Source: Sedimentisphaerales bacterium
Lineage (GTDB): Bacteria; Planctomycetota; Phycisphaerae; Sedimentisphaerales; SG8-4
Direction of reading: 5' to 3'
Assembly (NCBI GenBank): GCA_016932895.1
Contig: JAFGCA010000811.1
Location: 1 to 17,521 of the forward strand
Length of the DNA: 17,521 nt
Shown here: positions 14,147 through 17,521 of the stretch, piece by piece
Layout of the letters: every line of letters begins with the position of its first letter
How positions within the stretch are numbered: position 1 is the first letter of the stretch
Notes under the pieces: model-generated
What the model was told of the DNA's origin: nothing
Seen by the model: only the letters and a program-made list of their open reading frames with translations
The model's database searches: none
Program-made: the position numbers and the translations under genes

Positions 14147-15565
14147 CTACGGCCCAGCCACATCCAGACACGCCATGCGCGTCAGGTCCCGCACGATCAG
14201 CCGGCCCGAAGCCACGGCAATCGGCGCCCACGACTCGATTCCTTCCAGCACCTGCGCCTGGGCTAATTGCACGTACCCGCTGGAGGTAGCCTCAACGAGC
14301 GTAAGCACGCCGGAGTCGTCGAGAACGTAGATGAGGCCGTCGGCGATCGTGTAGGGGCCGCTGCCGAACCGGTTTTCGCTCGTGCTGGTCCAGACCACGT
14401 TGCCCTGCACATCGAGACAGCTCAACTGCTTGTCCATGCCGACGCCGTAGATGTAGCCTTCGTAATAGACCGGCGTATGCTGCATGGAGCCGAAGACATC
14501 CGTCGGGTGGGAGAACTCCACTTCGGGCACGACCTGGCCATCAGACTCAGTCAACCGCATCATCATGCACCCGCTGTCGTACTGGCCGTAACCGGCGGTG
14601 AAGAAGATGCGGTCCTCGCCGACAAGAACCGGCATCGGCACATTCGTGCGCACCTTCCACTGCTCCGTCTTCCACACCACGCTGCCGTCGGCGGCCGAGA
14701 CGCCGACGACGCCGCCGGCGTTGGTGGAACCGCCGCAGTAGATGTAGAAACGGCGTCCCTTGAATTCCATCGGTACGATGGACGAATGCGTCATCACCCA
14801 TTTGTCCGGGTTGGGCGTCTGCCAGACGATCTCACCGGTGGCACAATCCACGGCCATCATCAGCACGTCGCCGGCCGGCGCGATGATCGCTTTGCCGTCA
14901 TCTATCACAGGACACTGCGCCGCATACCACTGCGGTATCTTCGTGTTGTATTCCCGCACGAGGTTCAACATCCACTTGAACTCGCCCGTCCTGGCGTCCA
15001 GGCAGGTCACGTGGCCCTTGGGTCCCAGGGTGACAACGTATTCGTCGGTCACGGTCGGGACCGTCCGGCTCATGCCGTGCCATCGCTTGACCTTCACCGG
15101 ATAGGAGTACCGCCAGATGTCACGTCCATCCGCCAGCGAGAGACAGCGTACGACGTCCGCTTCGTTGGCTCGATCGTAGTCCAGCAGATACACTCTGCCG
15201 TTCAAGGCCGCCGCTCCGGCGTACCCCTCCCCCACCTCGACGGACCACAGCTCCGCCGGTCCCTCCTCGGGCCATTGTCGCCGCAGTGGCGTCTCTTCCC
15301 GGCTGACGCCGTCGTAGTCGGCCCCCCGGAAACGAGGCCAGGCGCCGGGCAGATCCGCCGGCACACCGTCGAGCGTCACCAGCGTGCCGGCAAGCTTGAC
15401 GGGAGCATCACTGGCGGCAATGCCCGCCGGCCGGTTGTCGCCGCCCGGCAGTCGCTCCTCGAGGTCGACCGCGGCGTCGGCGCTGAGCCAGACGTACATC
15501 AGGCAGATCACGCCCGCCACCGCAAACGCCATCGGCACGATGTCGGCAACGACCCGTTTCTTCAT
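14147..15565 (-). CDS. Membrane-anchored PQQ-like (BamB-type) beta-propeller protein
   Basis: The 472-residue protein starts at the ATG 15563-15565, preceded by AAGGGG 5 nt upstream. A 10-codon extension to 15595 was rejected for lack of a ribosome site. M-K-K-R-V-V-A-D-I-V-P precedes one hydrophobic helix (about 8-27) that probably anchors the protein with the rest outside. A linker of about 45 residues follows, then G-A-W-P-R-F-R-G-A-D-Y-D-G-V-S (74-88), the same opening motif as the other two PQQ-like proteins here. Blades follow with G-R-D-I-W-R, G-E-F-K-W-M, G-E-I-V-W-Q, G-S-V-V-W-K and G-N-V-V-W-T. No enzymatic motif was seen. It lies just upstream of the redox operon's promoter and may belong to the same system. 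The inverted-repeat element ends 28 bp before its start codon, so that element would lie in its leader if transcription begins upstream of it. Confidence 0.88.
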   Translation of the reverse strand: MKKRVVADIVPMAFAVAGVICLMYVWLSADAAVDLEERLPGGDNRPAGIAASDAPVKLAGTLVTLDGVPADLPGAWPRFRGADYDGVSREETPLRRQWPEEGPAELWSVEVGEGYAGAAALNGRVYLLDYDRANEADVVRCLSLADGRDIWRYSYPVKVKRWHGMSRTVPTVTDEYVVTLGPKGHVTCLDARTGEFKWMLNLVREYNTKIPQWYAAQCPVIDDGKAIIAPAGDVLMMAVDCATGEIVWQTPNPDKWVMTHSSIVPMEFKGRRFYIYCGGSTNAGGVVGVSAADGSVVWKTEQWKVRTNVPMPVLVGEDRIFFTAGYGQYDSGCMMMRLTESDGQVVPEVEFSHPTDVFGSMQHTPVYYEGYIYGVGMDKQLSCLDVQGNVVWTSTSENRFGSGPYTIADGLIYVLDDSGVLTLVEATSSGYVQLAQAQVLEGIESWAPIAVASGRLIVRDLTRMACLDVAGP

Positions 15566-15625
15566 CGCAACCCCTTGTATCGATTCGTACTGCACTTTTG
15601 CAAAATGGAGATTAGGCTTGCTTTA

Positions 15626-15659
15626 GGGAGGAAAAATCTCCTTCGTGATTTTTCCTCCC
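15626..15659. repeat. Internal hairpin 1 of the nested element
   Basis: GGGAGGAAAAATC (15626-15638) pairs perfectly over 13 bp with 15647-15659 around an 8-nt loop, TCCTTCGT. The apex sequence (GGA, A-run, ATC / GAT, T-run, TCC) resembles that of hairpin 2. Confidence 0.85.
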
Positions 15660-15697
15660 GAGGGCGCAAATACTGTTCGTATAAGCCCATAGACCCC

Positions 15698-15735
15698 TTC
15701 TTCAAGGAAATCAAACCAACGATTTCCTTGAAGAA
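15698..15735. repeat. Internal hairpin 2 of the nested element
   Basis: TTCTTCAAGGAAATC (15698-15712) pairs perfectly over 15 bp with 15721-15735 around an 8-nt loop, AAACCAAC. It shares the apex pattern and loop length with hairpin 1 but not the lower stem, and it has no downstream T-run on either strand. Confidence 0.85.
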
Positions 15736-15775
15736 TATAAGCCTAATCTCCATTTTGCAGAAGTCCTATTCTTAC

Positions 15776-17521
15776 CTATTCAACGCGTAATGCATCCAGC
15801 AGGTGCCCGCGAAGCGCCAGGCCGGCGGCAATCCACACCCAAAGCGCGCCGCTGACGGCGATCAGCAGCACTGTGGCAGCCAGCGACAGATACGGGACCG
15901 CGCCGCCCGGTGACTGCAAAGCGGGGATCACCGCGATGACGGCGGAGAGGACCCCACACACCAGCCCGGCCAGCATCAGCCCGCCGTGTTCGTAGAATAC
16001 CATACGTTTCAATCGGGCCTTGTCAAATCCCACGGCCCGCAGCATCGCCAGTTCGCCCCGCCGTTCCAGCATATTGCGCAGCACCACCAGCCCCAGGCCG
16101 ACGCTGCCGAGAACCAGGCCCAGACCGCCGAGGACCATAAATATGGACAAATACGTGTTCTCGACGGCCCCGAAGGCGGCTTGTCGTTCGGCCGCCGGCG
16201 TCAGGACCAGTCCGTAATCTCTCAGCGCCGACGAAAGTTCGTCCGACACGCTCCCGACCGCGTCGGCGGGCGCATCGATCAGAAAAACGCCGTACCCATC
16301 CACCGAAGGGAACCGCGCGGTAAACTCATTCTCGGCAATCACCAAACTCCCCTGCAGGATGGAACTTTCGATCATCCCCACGATGCGCACGCGCAGAGTC
16401 AGACCCTTCTCGTCACTATACTCCAGCTCCTCTCCGATGTTCTTGCCCAGCGCCCAGAAAACCGTAGGGTAATCGCCCACGGCCGGCACCACTCCCGTGT
16501 CGAGATCCATATCCAAGAGATCCCAACCCGTCTCGTCCGCGTCCGTCACCACCTCGGTAAACGTAAATGCGTTTCGTCGAGCCAATTCCTTCGGATCCAC
16601 AGCGAGCAGCCGAGGCTGCTGGGCCCGGTTCAGATTGAAGCAACTGGCGTCGTCCCCCTCGCGCACGCGAAACTGGACCGCCTCGACGCCCGCAAGGCCC
16701 CGCTGATCCAATCCCAGTTCCTTGCGTCCCGCCTCGCCGTTCATATCGTGCAGAATGGCCACCGCCGATTCCCCGTACAGGGCAAAACCGCCGGTCCCGG
16801 AGCTTCTGCTCTGCGGCGCCTTGAGAGCATTTCTTCGGTTGGCTCCCACCGCGACGACCATGAACACGCCGCAGGCGAGCAGGCCGACGATAGCCAGACT
16901 TCGCCCGGTCCGGCGCGCCGAGCTGCGAAAACCCAGGCCCCGCAGGGAAACCATGGGCCTGTCCCAACCCGCCGCCAGCATGCGAAGCACCGCATGGCCC
17001 AGGCCCAGCTCGCCAAGCAAGAGCAGCGCCCCGGCTCCGAAAAACGCACCGGCCACCGCCTGGCTGTCACCCCCGGCCATGAGAGCCATAAAGGTGATGA
17101 CGCTTGCAAAGGCGACAATCGCCACGAGCAGGCCCAGCTTGCCTCGCAACCGGGAGCCCTTCCCGTCGGGGCGCGGTTCGAGATTGCCCGCCATCAACTG
17201 GCAGGCGGGTCGTGAAACCTGTTTTCGCAGCGTGACCCAGACGGCGAACAGCGCCGCGGCCAGCCCGCCCAGGCCGCCGGTCGCCAACGTCGCAGAATCG
17301 GCGTGAAACTGAATCGCCGCCCCGGTGACGGCGCCGCTCCACAGGGTGGAAAGGCCGTAGATCATCAATCGCGTATAGACCGCGCCGGCCCCGACGCCCA
17401 CGAGCGTCCCGAGCAACGCCACGAGCCCCCCCTCGGCCAGGAGCAGTTCCTTGACCCGGTGGGCAGGCCAGCCAACCGCCAGAAGCACACCCACCTGAGA
17501 GCTGCGACTCTCGACCCCGAA
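15776..17521 (-). CDS. FtsX/MacB-type ABC-transporter permease (N-terminus beyond window)
   Basis: The frame is open to the right edge (581 codons visible). A GTG at 17492-17494 is inside the protein, because the residues before it (F-G-V-E-S-R-S-S-Q-V) continue the family motif. Two copies of the FtsX signature are visible: S-S-Q-V-G-V-L-L-A-V-G-W-P at the edge and R-G-E-L-A-M-L-R-A-V-G-F-D-K near the C-terminus, each followed by hydrophobic helices. Further helices and a long soluble, extracytoplasmic-type domain of about 200 residues lie between them. This is the layout of large macrolide-export/lipoprotein-release type permeases with duplicated FtsX domains. Such permeases work with a separate ATPase, expected beyond the right edge. 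The substrate is not determinable. The stop lies 12 bp from the nested inverted-repeat element. Confidence 0.88.
   Translation of the reverse strand, partial: FGVESRSSQVGVLLAVGWPAHRVKELLLAEGGLVALLGTLVGVGAGAVYTRLMIYGLSTLWSGAVTGAAIQFHADSATLATGGLGGLAAALFAVWVTLRKQVSRPACQLMAGNLEPRPDGKGSRLRGKLGLLVAIVAFASVITFMALMAGGDSQAVAGAFFGAGALLLLGELGLGHAVLRMLAAGWDRPMVSLRGLGFRSSARRTGRSLAIVGLLACGVFMVVAVGANRRNALKAPQSRSSGTGGFALYGESAVAILHDMNGEAGRKELGLDQRGLAGVEAVQFRVREGDDASCFNLNRAQQPRLLAVDPKELARRNAFTFTEVVTDADETGWDLLDMDLDTGVVPAVGDYPTVFWALGKNIGEELEYSDEKGLTLRVRIVGMIESSILQGSLVIAENEFTARFPSVDGYGVFLIDAPADAVGSVSDELSSALRDYGLVLTPAAERQAAFGAVENTYLSIFMVLGGLGLVLGSVGLGLVVLRNMLERRGELAMLRAVGFDKARLKRMVFYEHGGLMLAGLVCGVLSAVIAVIPALQSPGGAVPYLSLAATVLLIAVSGALWVWIAAGLALRGHLLDALRVE

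Larger units (their letters stand above)
15594..15764. repeat. 171-bp nested inverted-repeat element (terminal inverted repeat plus two internal hairpins)
   Basis: The left arm 15594-15619 and right arm 15739-15764 are inverted repeats of 26 bp with one mismatch (25/26); 15599-15619 against 15739-15759 is perfect over 21 bp. Inside lie two perfect hairpins (15626-15659 and 15698-15735) separated by 38 bp. The element is about 41% G+C against roughly 60% or more around it, consistent with an origin different from its neighbours. It contains no gene and no T-tract expected of an intrinsic terminator. It fills the gap between the ABC-permease stop (15776) and the propeller start (15565). Candidate identities are a MITE-like non-autonomous transposable element, a REP/BIME-like palindrome, or a structured leader RNA with a three-way junction. 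No target-site duplication was found. A weak minus-strand promoter-like pair (TTGAAG 15705-15700, TATACG 15683-15678) lies inside. Confidence 0.85.

Noticed and set aside
15626..15735. Hairpins as intrinsic terminators for the ABC permease or the propeller gene
   Set aside because: Neither stem is followed by a T-tract on either strand, and the enclosing 26-bp repeat is not part of a terminator design.
15562..15753. Possible small minus-strand protein (63 codons) in the nested element
   Set aside because: It is encoded by the inverted repeat itself, overlaps the start of the propeller gene, and has no ribosome site.
14267..15790. Long plus-strand open frame (507 codons) over the propeller gene and the inverted-repeat element
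   Set aside because: It is antisense to a clear PQQ-like protein and has no ribosome site or recognisable domain. Its AT-rich tail is simply the inverted-repeat element read through.
15986..17215. Plus-strand open frame (409 codons) opposite the ABC permease
   Set aside because: Low-complexity Arg/Gln/His-rich shadow of an FtsX-type gene.
1..17521. CRISPR arrays, tRNA or rRNA genes, and cytochrome c CxxCH motifs
   Set aside because: None were seen on reading through. No regularly spaced direct repeats or RNA-gene signatures are present, and no CxxCH was noticed in the real proteins.

Overview
The window is GC-rich (roughly 60% or more by eye), densely coded and almost entirely transcribed from the minus strand. 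Several genes encode exported PQQ-like (BamB-type) beta-propellers opening with W-P-x-W/F-R-G-type motifs, three small proteins carry twin-arginine (Tat) signals, and there is a TolC-type outer-membrane protein. This mix suggests a Gram-negative-type bacterium, most likely a Planctomycetota or related PVC-type lineage. That assignment is inference from protein style; no rRNA or marker gene is present.

Left part (1-4292, all minus): a TolC/CusC-like outer-membrane efflux protein that runs off the left edge, a thioredoxin-like protein, a medium-chain zinc-type dehydrogenase and a secreted PQQ-like propeller. They are spaced 80-100 bp apart and form a loose cluster. A 199-bp divergent region (4293-4491) separates them from the only convincing plus-strand gene, a Tat-exported flavodoxin-like/FMN-reductase protein (4492-5205).

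Centre (5219-14044, minus): a tight seven-gene operon with gaps or overlaps of -11 to +6 bp. In transcription order it encodes a membrane-anchored NHL propeller; an 81-residue Tat protein with four cysteines; a Tat ferredoxin with four [4Fe-4S] motifs; a NapH/NosR-like membrane polyferredoxin; a three-helix membrane protein fused to a PQQ-like propeller; a NuoE-NuoF (HydC-HydB-like) fusion; and a NuoG/GltD chimera that appears to lack the usual NAD(P)H-binding domain. A good extended -10 promoter lies just upstream (14111-14139). Read together, the genes look like an NAD(H)-linked flavin/Fe-S module on the cytoplasmic side, a membrane Fe-S wire, and Fe-S plus propeller proteins on the outside. 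No CxxCH haem-c motif was noticed in any of the proteins. The natural substrate cannot be told from the sequence.

Right part (14147-17521, minus): another membrane-anchored PQQ-like propeller, then an unusual AT-rich 171-bp element (15594-15764) made of a 26-bp terminal inverted repeat enclosing two perfect hairpins, then an FtsX/MacB-type ABC-transporter permease that runs off the right edge.

The points most worth pursuing are the seven-gene redox operon with its NADPH-domain-less GltD chimera, and the nested inverted-repeat element at 15594-15764. There is no gene-free stretch over 300 bases; the largest are 4293-4491 and 15566-15775.
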